Assembly (NCBI GenBank): GCA_013289665.1
Contig: JABCZN010000006.1
Span: 62,001 to 126,000, forward strand
DNA from: Acidobacteriota bacterium
Lineage (GTDB): Bacteria > Acidobacteriota > Terriglobia > Acidiferrales > UBA7541
DNA: 64,000 nucleotides
Direction: 5' to 3'
A program made the position numbers and the translations under genes. Shown in pieces: positions 26,127 through 34,462 of this stretch (its first letter is position 1; each line of letters starts with the position of its first letter). The notes under the pieces are model-generated. The model was not told the DNA's origin and did not search any database. It saw only the letters and a list, made by a program, of their open reading frames with translations.

Positions 26127-27893
26127 TCATTCGCTACAGCCCTGGCGCTGAAACGCATCCAGTCGCTTTCGAGCTTCCGCATTGCCCCTGCGAGCGGCGG
26201 CAGAGAGCAAAATCCGCGTCTGGGCACAATTCTTCGCCACTCCCCGGCCCTGCCAGAAAAGTTCAGCCAGATCGATTTCCGCACTGGTATTTCCCTTTTC
26301 CACCGCTACCCAGAGCAGGCGGATTGCTTCCGGCAACTCTGTTGCTCTGCTGGGCGCACGGAGGATCTGTAACGCCTGCAGGTACTCCTGCTGCCCGTTT
26401 TCCGCGGAGTTGTCGGCAGGCGGTGCCGGTACTGGCGGGCGAGTAACTTGAGTGAGCGGCACGAGTGATCCCGGAGTTGCGCCCTTCAGTTGCGGGGACG
26501 GCGTCTTATCAGACGCCGGGGGAAGGTTTTCGCTTCGCGGTTCAATCGAGGGATTTGACGGTTGGATGGTCAGCGGAGGGGGTGGAACGGTGCGGGCGGC
26601 CGGAGAAGATTCTGGAATCGCGTGCGCGACGTAGGGAATCTCCGGCCGAGCGACTCTGGAGCTTTCTGGAGAATCCTCGCCGGCGATTTCCCGGCCGAGC
26701 CAGATGAGGGCTTGGCCAAGTTCGCGGTGATAGACGTAAGAGCCGGCAAGCAGAGTCAAAAACAACAGGATGCCTATGGCGCGCCCGAACGTGAAGCGAT
26801 CCATCCAGCCCGGGGTATCGGAATCCGTTTCCGCTTCAAATGAGGAGAGCGGCTCCAGCGCGGGCGGCGGTACGCGCCGGGAAATAACCGGCGGAGCGGG
26901 AACAAGCGCCGGGATTCGCTTTTCCGCCGCGGTCGGGGTCTCTATCTTCGGGAGAGAAACCGGAATTTTTGCCGGCGGTTCCGCAGCCGGCTTTGGAATC
27001 GCGACCGGAATGACGGATTGCCCGGAGATTTCTGTGGGCAGCGGGTCCGGGCGCACAGAGGAAAGTTTCAGGAGCGGCGGCAAGGACAAGGATTCCGGCT
27101 GTTCAAACGTTGGGTGAGACGTCGGTGGAGGGGATAGGGGCCACATCTTTTGCGGAGGCGGCGGTTCTGGCGCAGGGGGAGCCGCTGCCGTCTCGGGTGG
27201 AGGCAATTCCGGACTTTCAGCGACCGGAGGTAACGCCGGGGGCGGTGGCTCCGGGTTTGGCGATGCTGCTACCATCGGTGGCAGCAGTAGCAGTGGCGTG
27301 ATTTCCAATTTGGGCGAGACCGGTGCAGTCGGTGGCTCTGCCGTTGAGGGTATCGGCGCTTTTGGCGGGGGCGTGATATCTGCCGCTTCTCGGAGCGACT
27401 CAGCCTGTGGCTCCCGACTTGGTGGCACCAACACCTTTGGTGGCGGAGGTGGCCCGTTTTCCGCGGCCGATGGGGCCGACGGAGCAGGCTTCGGCGCGCG
27501 GATCTGGGTGCGCAACTCGGTCAATGAGGAGTGCTTCGATCGCACCGCTTGGTCCGGGCCGGACTCTGGCGAAATCGGCTCATCGACCCTATCCAGCCAG
27601 CGCCGAATCTGGTCGCGGGAGTGCGAAGGCAACCCGGCAAATTCGAGTGCCGCGACATGGCCCCCGTCTTCCAGGCGCCTGACAATTGCTTCCCCGTCAA
27701 TCCTGGCGGCAGTATCCAGCGCAAAGGAAAAGGAAATTTTCTCGGATGGCTGAAGGGGAATCATCGCGCGGAGAGAGAACCCGTGCTCTGAGAGGTCTCG
27801 CATCATTCCGCCGTTGGAAGGGGGAAGCTCGACGTAGACGAGGCTCAACGGCCGTTTTCGGAGTTGCGTCCGGCGCTCGGTCTTCACGTTCAT
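26127..27893 (-). CDS. PilZ / proline-rich / TM / Sel1-like chimeric protein
   Basis: 588 residues with an uncommon layout. Residues 1-110 are a PilZ domain with both c-di-GMP motifs intact: RRTQLRKR (RxxxR at 8-12) and RDLSEHG (DxSxxG near 33-38). Residues about 115-365 are extremely Pro/Ala/Glu-rich. One transmembrane helix follows (AIGILLFLTLLAGSYVYH, about 371-390), then another Pro-rich stretch, and the last 85 residues resemble Sel1/TPR repeats (LPEAIRLLWVAVEKGNTSAEIDLAELFWQG). If the N-terminus is cytoplasmic, c-di-GMP would be sensed inside while the Sel1-like domain and second Pro-rich arm lie in the periplasm. The long Pro-rich segment recalls TonB- or FimV-like spanning arms, but homology is not shown. 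Confidence 0.8.
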   Translation of the reverse strand: MNVKTERRTQLRKRPLSLVYVELPPSNGGMMRDLSEHGFSLRAMIPLQPSEKISFSFALDTAARIDGEAIVRRLEDGGHVAALEFAGLPSHSRDQIRRWLDRVDEPISPESGPDQAVRSKHSSLTELRTQIRAPKPAPSAPSAAENGPPPPPKVLVPPSREPQAESLREAADITPPPKAPIPSTAEPPTAPVSPKLEITPLLLLPPMVAASPNPEPPPPALPPVAESPELPPPETAAAPPAPEPPPPQKMWPLSPPPTSHPTFEQPESLSLPPLLKLSSVRPDPLPTEISGQSVIPVAIPKPAAEPPAKIPVSLPKIETPTAAEKRIPALVPAPPVISRRVPPPALEPLSSFEAETDSDTPGWMDRFTFGRAIGILLFLTLLAGSYVYHRELGQALIWLGREIAGEDSPESSRVARPEIPYVAHAIPESSPAARTVPPPPLTIQPSNPSIEPRSENLPPASDKTPSPQLKGATPGSLVPLTQVTRPPVPAPPADNSAENGQQEYLQALQILRAPSRATELPEAIRLLWVAVEKGNTSAEIDLAELFWQGRGVAKNCAQTRILLSAAARRGNAEARKRLDAFQRQGCSE

Positions 27894-28393
27894 GGGAGCA
27901 GTCGTTCAGAGAATTCTAACCCGCAAAGGAGCCTTTGGGTGAAGCGTTCTGAATAAAGGGCGCAAACGAGAACCGGCGGGCGGACGCAGGCTTTGCGAGC
28001 AAGCAGGAAGGATCAGAAGGCGGCCGGATGAAACTCCAACGATCGCCAATCTCGAGTAAACCGCGGCCTGAACTCCATGACCAGGAAAATCGGGATTTTT
28101 CGGGCGTCTGTGATCGGCGAATTTCGATGGCTCTCGACGGACCCAGGCATCGCCGGAAGTTGCTGCCCCGCGCCGAGCGTGAAATCGGGCAGCGCGTCGA
28201 AACTTTGCCGGGCGCCGCGGGGTGGGCGAAAGAAGTGTATAGGAAATTTCTCGATTTGTGGATTGAGGTGGGCGCGGAGATGCCCAAGCTGAAGCAAGTC
28301 AGGGACGAAGCCGCGAAATTCCACCGACGAGCAACTCGCCGGGAGGTTTCCGTTCCCGGCGGACCACTCACCGCTTGTTTTGCCGATCTTGCG
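27894..28393. other. 500-bp region without a supportable gene
   Basis: Lies between the PilZ chimera and the XRE regulator. Frames are open on both strands (for example plus-strand 28028 onwards, which runs antisense into the regulator gene), as expected in GC-rich DNA, but none gives recognisable protein or a good ribosome-binding site. I see no tRNA-like or terminator-like fold. Confidence 0.4.
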
Positions 28394-28765
28394 CTACTTC
28401 TTCCGGGCCAGCTTGACGGCGACGCCCAGCAACAGCTTGCGATCGCCCTCTTCCATTTGCCCAAGCAGGCCGCGGATTCGATTGAGGAAGCCACCCCACT
28501 TGCCCGAGAGGCCCCACTCCTCGGAAGGCGAATCTTTTTTCCGGGGAATGACCAGCGGCTTGGCCGGGCCGTTGCCCTGATAAAACAGCTGGTAAAGGGG
28601 CACTCCCATTGCGCCCGAAAGTTTCTCGAGCGTCTCGATGGAGGGCGTGGTATGGCCGTTTTCGATCCGGGAGAGGTAGCACCGGGACAACCCTGTGCGC
28701 TCTTCCAAATCTCCCTGGGATAGTTGTTTTTCTTTGCGGATGTCCCGCAAACGTTCTCCGATCAT
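28394..28765 (-). CDS. XRE-family transcriptional regulator
   Basis: 123 residues. Residues 4-60 are a Cro/C1 helix-turn-helix: IGERLRDIRKEKQLSQGDLEE, RTGLSRCYLSRIENGHTTPSIETLEKLSGAMGVPLYQLFY. The remaining 60 residues are charged, with a helical tail (RKLLLGVAVKLARKK) that may dimerise. ATG 28765 has AAGGAG nine bases upstream. It lies 21 bp after the MASE1-PAS sensor gene, so the two are almost certainly one transcript, suggesting that the sensor and this regulator belong to one signalling unit. Similar single-domain regulators are common in Acidobacteria; the target is unknown, self-regulation being likely. Confidence 0.88.
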   Translation of the reverse strand: MIGERLRDIRKEKQLSQGDLEERTGLSRCYLSRIENGHTTPSIETLEKLSGAMGVPLYQLFYQGNGPAKPLVIPRKKDSPSEEWGLSGKWGGFLNRIRGLLGQMEEGDRKLLLGVAVKLARKK

Positions 28766-28786
28766 TCTCGTTTTCTCCTTAGTTGA

Positions 28787-30283
28787 CTACCGGATGCTCT
28801 CCCTGGACGGGGGGTTCGGGGACCGGTGTTCGAGCTGGGCGGGAACATATTCGCCCAACTGCACCAACTCTGTAATGTCGCTGGCCAATCCCAGGTAGCG
28901 TACCGGACGCCCCGCGGGGTCGCGAATGACAAAGCCGCGATCAAAAATCCATCGAATCGAACCGTCTGGCCTTTGAACGCGGTAAGCGGTTTCGACCCGG
29001 TCGCCAGGAAAATCCTGGCCCACAAACTGAATGGCATACTCCCGATCCTCGGGAATCACGGCGTCCAGCCAGGCATGGGCGTCGCGGCCCAGGTCTTCGC
29101 GGGAACGCCCCCAGACGGCCTCGTAGGAGGGGCTGACGTAAAGGATGTTTTCCGTCTCCGCCTCGAGGAACCAGATCACTTCATTGCTTTGGCGAGGTTG
29201 CTGGCTTACCTGCCGATTCCGTTCGGAACGCGACCTGGCATGCACGCGCCGAATCAGTTCGTCGCGCAAGAATTCCAGCTCCGAGTTGAGCCGCGTGATC
29301 TCCCCGTCCTTTGTTTTTTCCAAGCGATAGAGAGTCTCGAGGAGTCTTTCAGAGACTTCGCGCTGGTTGGCGACCGTTGCCGCGCCCGTAAGGGTCATGG
29401 TGGTGGCCACGCAGAGATACGCGGCCAGAGAAAGCGGCATCGCCGTGACGGTATTGAAAGGCCCGTAGCCATGCAAAGAACCCCAGGTGGCGAACCCACA
29501 GAGAACGATACACGCCCCCGCGGCCTCCAGTGGGCAGAAGCGAATCCCGGCCCAGACCAGGAATGGCACACAAAGGAAGAGCGGCGTATCCACGCGGTCC
29601 GTGAAGACTCCGGCTGGACCAAAACTGATAACGCAGACGACGCTGAGCCCGAGGAGGAGGACGCTCACTTCAATGAGTTCACTCAGATGGAGGGGTTGAT
29701 GCTTGCCGTTCAGGAGCAGGATAAGAAAAGGCGTGAGCACCAGCACGCCCAGGGCATGCCCCGCCCACCAGGCGGCGAAGATGGTAAGGATTTCCGGTTT
29801 GCTGGTTCCAGCAGGAACCCAAACAACGCTGGTCCCGACGACAGCACTGACCAGGGTTGCCAGGGCACCCCCCAGTAGGGAAAAGCGCAGAACATCCGCG
29901 GGCCGTGAAAAGGCTTTTGCCCCCCCCGCAAAGCGATTAGCCAGATAGCCCCCCGCCAAGGCCTCCGCCGTGTTCCCACAGGCGATGGCCAGAGCCCCCA
30001 GTAATGGCACAGAAGACATGAACTCAACACACAGGGAGGCCAGAAAAATGGCGGGGACCATGCGGCGCCCTTTCAACAGGATAGCCGCAATAGAAATACC
30101 GGCCGGCAGCCAAATCATTCCCATGGAAATTTGGGAATGAATCAACCGCAGCTCAAGTCGTGCGGAAACCACGTAAGCTAGAAAGACGAGGATCCCGATG
30201 CCCAGGTCGCGGCCGGATATTGGCACCGCTCGTTGGTCCTGTATACCCTTGGTCTCAGAAGACGGGAAAGCGCGCATATCCAC
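28787..30283 (-). CDS. MASE1-PAS membrane sensor without output domain
   Basis: 498 residues. The N-terminal ~300 residues are a MASE1 integral-membrane sensor with about eight hydrophobic helices (DLGIGILVFLAYVVSARL, MGMIWLPAGISIAAILL, WVPAG, FAAWWAGHALGVLVLTPFLILLL). A coiled-coil linker (about 310-350) leads to one PAS_3-type domain, about 365-475 (EVIWFLEAETENILYVSPSYEAVWG...RYLGLASDITE). The chain then ends: there is no histidine kinase, GGDEF, EAL or effector domain, although MASE1 is normally fused to one. GTG 30283 has GGAG seven bases upstream; ATG 30277 is two codons further in. Co-transcribed with the XRE regulator just downstream. Confidence 0.85.
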   Translation of the reverse strand: MDMRAFPSSETKGIQDQRAVPISGRDLGIGILVFLAYVVSARLELRLIHSQISMGMIWLPAGISIAAILLKGRRMVPAIFLASLCVEFMSSVPLLGALAIACGNTAEALAGGYLANRFAGGAKAFSRPADVLRFSLLGGALATLVSAVVGTSVVWVPAGTSKPEILTIFAAWWAGHALGVLVLTPFLILLLNGKHQPLHLSELIEVSVLLLGLSVVCVISFGPAGVFTDRVDTPLFLCVPFLVWAGIRFCPLEAAGACIVLCGFATWGSLHGYGPFNTVTAMPLSLAAYLCVATTMTLTGAATVANQREVSERLLETLYRLEKTKDGEITRLNSELEFLRDELIRRVHARSRSERNRQVSQQPRQSNEVIWFLEAETENILYVSPSYEAVWGRSREDLGRDAHAWLDAVIPEDREYAIQFVGQDFPGDRVETAYRVQRPDGSIRWIFDRGFVIRDPAGRPVRYLGLASDITELVQLGEYVPAQLEHRSPNPPSRESIR

Positions 30284-30599
30284 CCAATTGCTCCGCGTTC
30301 GCGCGAACCAATGCGATCAGATTGGTACATTACTATACCGGGGACTTCGAATCTATACTGCGAGCGAATTGACAGATTGTATACAGTTTTCGTGGCGGCA
30401 AAGCAACTGGAAAAAAGGATGAGATTAGGAACAATTAATATATTCCCCGCGGAGCTGATGACTTTTCGCTAATTCTCAACGAGGCCCTGGCAGCAAGTTC
30501 AGTTTCGAAGGCCTCTGCATAGAGAGAATGGTAGGATTTCGAGGCGGCCGAATCTCTAGGGACCGCCACAGGAATTCTGTTCGGACAGGAGAGATTCTG
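30284..30599. promoter_or_regulatory. Divergent promoter region with a TGTATACA palindrome
   Basis: 316 bp between the sensor gene (minus) and the metallopeptidase gene (plus). It contains TTGACA at 30369-30374, a perfect palindrome TGTATACA at 30378-30385, and an AT-rich tract (attaatatatt, 30434-30444). No matching -10 lies 16-18 bp after TTGACA, so the promoter itself is unresolved. The palindrome is a reasonable candidate site for a dimeric regulator such as the adjacent XRE protein. Confidence 0.35.
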
Positions 30600-31475
30600 A
30601 TGCGCTGGACACCTGGCGGGACAAGCGACGACATCGACGATCGCCGAGATCAAGAGGATGGCGGCGGAGGCGGCGGGGGATTCGGCTTCGGCGGGATGCA
30701 CATCGGCCTGGGCGGTGTGGTGGTCCTGTTCATCCTGAGCCTGGTCTTCAAGCAAAACTTTTTCGCTCTCCTGGGCGGCGGCGCCACTGCGCCGGTCGCC
30801 ACGACCGTCCACCGGCCCAATCCCGCGCGCGACGAATCCGAAAAGCCGTTGGTGCAATTTGTCTCGTTCGTGCTGGACGACACGCAGAAAACTTGGGAAC
30901 AGTTATTGCCGCAACAAGCGGGAGTTCCCTACCGCCATGCGCGGCTGGTGCTGTTCCGCAATCACACGCAATCCGGCTGCGGTGGAGCCGAATCGGCCAC
31001 GGGGCCTTTCTATTGTCCCGCCGATGAGCGGGTCTATATTGACCTGGGATTTTACGATGAACTGAAACGCCGGTTCGGTGCGCCGGGCGAATTCGCGCAA
31101 GCCTATGTGCTGGCGCATGAAGTGGGCCACCACGTCCAGAAGATCATCGGTATCGAAAGCAAAGTGCAGCAGCTGCAGAGAGCCAATCCGGCGGAGGCCA
31201 ATCCGTTGTCGGTGAAGACGGAGTTGCAGGCGGATTGCTTCGCGGGGGTCTGGGCACACTCGACAGAGCAACGCGGATTGCTGGAAGCGGGAGACGTGGA
31301 GTCCGCCTTGCACGCTGCCGCGGCGGTTGGCGACGATCACATCCAGCAGATGACGCGAGGACGCGTTCAACCGGAAACATTTACGCACGGGAGCTCCCGG
31401 CAGCGCATGGAGTGGTTCAACAGGGGATTGAATAGCGGTTTGATCGCGGATTGCAACACCTTCCAAAGACAGTGA
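30600..31475 (+). CDS. YpfJ-type neutral zinc metallopeptidase
   Basis: 291 residues, family of E. coli YpfJ. A Gly-rich stretch (20-32) precedes one transmembrane helix (GLGGVVVLFILSLVF, about 36-50). The metallopeptidase-like domain has HEVGHH at 173-178, the HExxH zinc site, with the later ELQADCFAGVWA supplying the third ligand region. FNRGLNSG near the end is typical of the family. Probably anchored in the inner membrane with the domain outside; substrates are unknown. ATG 30600 has acaggagag just upstream; the frame is open 24 codons further without family sequence. Confidence 0.9.
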   Translation: MRWTPGGTSDDIDDRRDQEDGGGGGGGFGFGGMHIGLGGVVVLFILSLVFKQNFFALLGGGATAPVATTVHRPNPARDESEKPLVQFVSFVLDDTQKTWEQLLPQQAGVPYRHARLVLFRNHTQSGCGGAESATGPFYCPADERVYIDLGFYDELKRRFGAPGEFAQAYVLAHEVGHHVQKIIGIESKVQQLQRANPAEANPLSVKTELQADCFAGVWAHSTEQRGLLEAGDVESALHAAAAVGDDHIQQMTRGRVQPETFTHGSSRQRMEWFNRGLNSGLIADCNTFQRQ

Positions 31476-31515
31476 CGTCAAGAAAGTTTGCTCTAGATTG
31501 ATTCGCGGCGCGCAG

Positions 31516-33222
31516 TTAATCCGACGGCGGTTGAGCGCGAAGACCGGGAACGCCCGGGTCGCGCGCCTTTTCGACCGCAGCCTCCGCGGCTTTCGCTTTC
31601 TGTGGATCAACCCAAGCATCCCGGGTGACAAATGTAGTCTGCGTGGGCAGCGCGACCACCGCACCCGCTTTTTCGATAGCGTCCATTATTTTCAGAAGCA
31701 GTTGCTCCTGTGTCGCCAGATACGCCGTAAATTCAGGTTCCAGAATGTAGCAATAGATCTCCACCTCCAGGGCATATTCGGCAAAACGCAGGAACCTCAC
31801 GCGCGCGGAAGGGTCCTCCACTTTCGGATCTTCGATCAACAGATTCTGGATCTGCCCCAGCACATACCGCACGTGATCGGGGGAAAGGTCATAACGCAGG
31901 CGAATCGTCTGCTGGCACAGAAATTTGTCGCGGAAGCGCAGATTTTCCACCACGGCCGATGCCATGACGCCGTTCGGAATCGAAAGCAGGGTGCGCTCGC
32001 CGGTCCGCAACCGGGTGGAACGCAAGCCGATATCTTCCACCACACCCGTTTGATTGTTGATGCGGCAGGTGTCGCCAATCTGGATCACCTTGTCGAAAAG
32101 GATGGAGACTCCGCCGAACAGGTTTTCAAAGGTCTTCTGCGCGCCGAGACCCAGGGCAAGGCTGCCGATTCCAATGCCGGCGAGTGCTGTGGAGACATCC
32201 ACGCCGAGATTGCTCAGAACCGTCAGCGCCACCAGCAGAAAAATGAATACTTGGGTAAAGCGTCGGACGAGCGAGACAATGGAGCGCTCGGCCAGCATTC
32301 CGCGCTTCGTCAGGCTCGAACCGAGGCGCGCAGCAATGGCCCGGGTAATGCGCGTAAGGATCCAGTAAAAGTCGAACGCCAGAAAAACCCACACAACCTT
32401 GCGGTAATAGAGCCGGTAAAGCAGCGATGTGCCGATGTAGCCGACGAAAATGTAATGCGACACGATTGCGATCGTCAGCGTGATCGGATCCACCTGAAAG
32501 AATTTCTGGGGCGCGATCGGCGGCTTATTTCTGGCTTTTCGCGCCCGGTTCACCAGGAATGCGGTCACCAGTGTGATCAGGCGGCCGCCCAACAACGCGA
32601 CGGGCAGAAAAACCACAATGGCGATCCACTGCCACAGCGGCATGTAGAGAAGTCTGTGCGTTACCAGGGCCGGCGGGATCTTCTTCTCGATTTCCGGGAA
32701 GGTCAGCGACTCGTACATCTCTGGAACGTGATCGAGCGTGGAGCGGGCAAAATACCAGAGCTTGCGCCCGTGCTCATCATCAAGACGAACCATCTGGACG
32801 AGGAACTTTTCACCCGTTCCCAACGCGCTGCTGATTCTTTCCTGATCCGGGGGAAGCCCGTCATCCAGGCGTCCCAGCGGGTCACGGCTGGTGAGCTCCA
32901 GAGCGCCCGCGAATTTCTGATTCAGGATCGCCAAAAGTTGCGCGGCGAGTTCCTCTTCATCCTGTTCGGAATGCCGCCGGCGGGTCGGCGGTGGTTGGAA
33001 ATACTCGACCGCGCGGGGGTAACGCTCCTCCTGTGCCTCCCTGATGAAACCCAACAGGGTTCCCCGCGGAGTCTCCCGGCCCAGCGGATCTGGCGGCACC
33101 GCCGGTGCGGGCTGCGCCGCGGGCGCGGGTTGCGGGGAGGTGAGGCCGGGAAGCTGCGGAAGCGCCGCGGCGGCGAAACCGTGCATGAAGACGAGCAGTA
33201 GCAGCGACCGGTGAACGGCCAT
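31516..33222 (-). CDS. MscS-family mechanosensitive channel with N-terminal extension
   Basis: 568 residues. After a signal peptide (SLLLLVFMHGFAAAA) and a Pro-rich segment there is a soluble periplasmic part (about 45-190), then four or five membrane helices. The pore-lining helix of MscS is clear: GIGIGSLALGLGAQKTFENL, FGGVSILFDK, near residues 360-390, followed by the beta domain (VIQIGDTCRINNQTGVVEDIGLRSTRLR) and a C-terminal alpha/beta domain. It should release solutes on hypo-osmotic shock. ATG 33222 is chosen because GGAG lies eight bases upstream and it starts the signal peptide; an ATG at 33249 has no good site. Likely co-transcribed with the dGTPase-like gene 35 bp upstream. Confidence 0.88.
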   Translation of the reverse strand: MAVHRSLLLLVFMHGFAAAALPQLPGLTSPQPAPAAQPAPAVPPDPLGRETPRGTLLGFIREAQEERYPRAVEYFQPPPTRRRHSEQDEEELAAQLLAILNQKFAGALELTSRDPLGRLDDGLPPDQERISSALGTGEKFLVQMVRLDDEHGRKLWYFARSTLDHVPEMYESLTFPEIEKKIPPALVTHRLLYMPLWQWIAIVVFLPVALLGGRLITLVTAFLVNRARKARNKPPIAPQKFFQVDPITLTIAIVSHYIFVGYIGTSLLYRLYYRKVVWVFLAFDFYWILTRITRAIAARLGSSLTKRGMLAERSIVSLVRRFTQVFIFLLVALTVLSNLGVDVSTALAGIGIGSLALGLGAQKTFENLFGGVSILFDKVIQIGDTCRINNQTGVVEDIGLRSTRLRTGERTLLSIPNGVMASAVVENLRFRDKFLCQQTIRLRYDLSPDHVRYVLGQIQNLLIEDPKVEDPSARVRFLRFAEYALEVEIYCYILEPEFTAYLATQEQLLLKIMDAIEKAGAVVALPTQTTFVTRDAWVDPQKAKAAEAAVEKARDPGVPGLRAQPPSD

Positions 33223-33257
33223 AATCGAAACTCCGTGGAAACGGTTCATTCTAGCCG

Positions 33258-34424
33258 CTAAGAGGACGCAAAAGTAGGTGGAACGCTGCGCGCAGCGCCG
33301 CCGAAATGCTCCTGATACTGGCGGAGCAGGAACAGGTCAGTCATCCCGGCGATGTAATCGCACACCACAAAATGGCGCGGAATCTGTCGCGCGGCTTGCT
33401 CCTGCGACTCGGGCATCGAATCTTGTTGCTCCAGATAATAGGTGAACAGAGCGGCCAGGCAGGCAACGGAGCGCTGGGAGTCCTCGGTAATGAGCGGGTG
33501 GTTGTAAATGTGCGCGAACAGGAAGCCTTTCAACTGGGCGTTTTCGGCCCGCGCCGCTTCGCTGAATCTCGCCAGGCGCTCCGGAACGCGGCGGATCTCA
33601 TCCGCGGTTCGCGCGCCGGAATGTTCGATAAGCGTCTCCGTGTTGGTGATGAGGTCGCTGACCAGATGGTCGATTACGTGGCGCAAGGCTTCATTGAATT
33701 TCAGGCGCATGCGGGCGCCGGGATGGGTGGCTTCGATCCTGGCGTAGAAGTCCGTGAAAAACGGAACTTCGCCGCGCAGTGCGTCCAGATCGAGCAGATT
33801 GGCTTCGAGCGCGTCGTCCAGGTCGGCGGAGTTGTAGGCGATTTCGTCCACCCAGTCGATGAGCTGCGATTCAAGCGGCGGCCGCAGGTCGAGCAGATAC
33901 TCGGACAGCTCCGGGTGCCGAGCCGCAGAGTAATCCCTGGAATGCTTAACGATGCCTTCGCGGACCTCAAACGTCAGGTTGAGGCCGTCGAAGCCGATGT
34001 AGCGATGTTCGAAATGCTCCACGATGCGAAGCGCGTGCAGGTTGTGATCGAATCCGCTGCCGTGCACGCGCATCAGCTCGTCGAGTTTTCGTTCGCCGGC
34101 ATGGCCAAAGGGCGGGTGGCCGATGTCATGCACCAGGGCCAGCGCCTCGACGAGTTCCGTGTTGATGCGCAGGGCGGCGGCCACGGTGCGGGCAATCTGG
34201 GCGACTTCGAGCGTGTGCGTAAGCCGATTGCGAAAGTGGTCAGAGAAGCGCGTGCTGAAAACCTGAGTTTTTGCTTCGAGCCGCCGGAACGCGCGGGAAT
34301 GGATGATCCGGTCACGGTCGCGCGCATACTCGCTGCGGTAAGCGTGAGCAGGTTCAGGAAACCGCCGGCCGCGGGAGGCTGCCGTGTCTACAGCCCAGGG
34401 AGCGTGTATGCGAAGCGTTTCGAT
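33258..34424 (-). CDS. dGTPase-like HD-domain triphosphohydrolase, no canonical start codon
   Basis: 388 residues if started at ATC 34424. Conserved dNTPase segments occur in order: SRGRRFPEP, YARDRDRIIHSRAFRRLEAKTQV, RLTHTLEVAQIARTVA, and the HD-site LVHDIGHPPFGHAGE. Family role: hydrolysis of dGTP/dNTPs to the nucleoside and tripolyphosphate, controlling nucleotide pools. Reading upstream, the frame has no ATG, GTG or TTG between the in-frame TGA (34443-34445) and GTG 34184, and that GTG would remove the conserved N-terminal ~80 residues. ATC at 34424-34422 is preceded by CCGGAGG with an eight-base gap, ideal spacing, so it is the likely initiator, unless a base is wrong. Co-transcribed with the gene 38 bp upstream. 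Confidence 0.8.
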   Translation of the reverse strand: METLRIHAPWAVDTAASRGRRFPEPAHAYRSEYARDRDRIIHSRAFRRLEAKTQVFSTRFSDHFRNRLTHTLEVAQIARTVAAALRINTELVEALALVHDIGHPPFGHAGERKLDELMRVHGSGFDHNLHALRIVEHFEHRYIGFDGLNLTFEVREGIVKHSRDYSAARHPELSEYLLDLRPPLESQLIDWVDEIAYNSADLDDALEANLLDLDALRGEVPFFTDFYARIEATHPGARMRLKFNEALRHVIDHLVSDLITNTETLIEHSGARTADEIRRVPERLARFSEAARAENAQLKGFLFAHIYNHPLITEDSQRSVACLAALFTYYLEQQDSMPESQEQAARQIPRHFVVCDYIAGMTDLFLLRQYQEHFGGAARSVPPTFASS

Positions 34425-34462
34425 TGCCGAAACCTCCGGAGGTCAGGCGAGACGCAGGCGAA

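Noticed and set aside
28028..28723. 231-codon plus-strand frame in the gap beside the XRE regulator
   Set aside because: Half of it is antisense to the regulator, the start has no Shine-Dalgarno site, and the protein is unrecognisable; the 27894-28393 gap is therefore left without a gene.
30369..30397. TTGACA as a -35 box in the sensor/metallopeptidase spacer
   Set aside because: No -10-like hexamer lies 16-18 bp downstream (gtggcg instead), so TTGACA alone is not called a promoter.
31498..33201. 567-codon plus-strand frame opposite the MscS gene
   Set aside because: Shadow frame; the minus-strand translation is a clear MscS channel.
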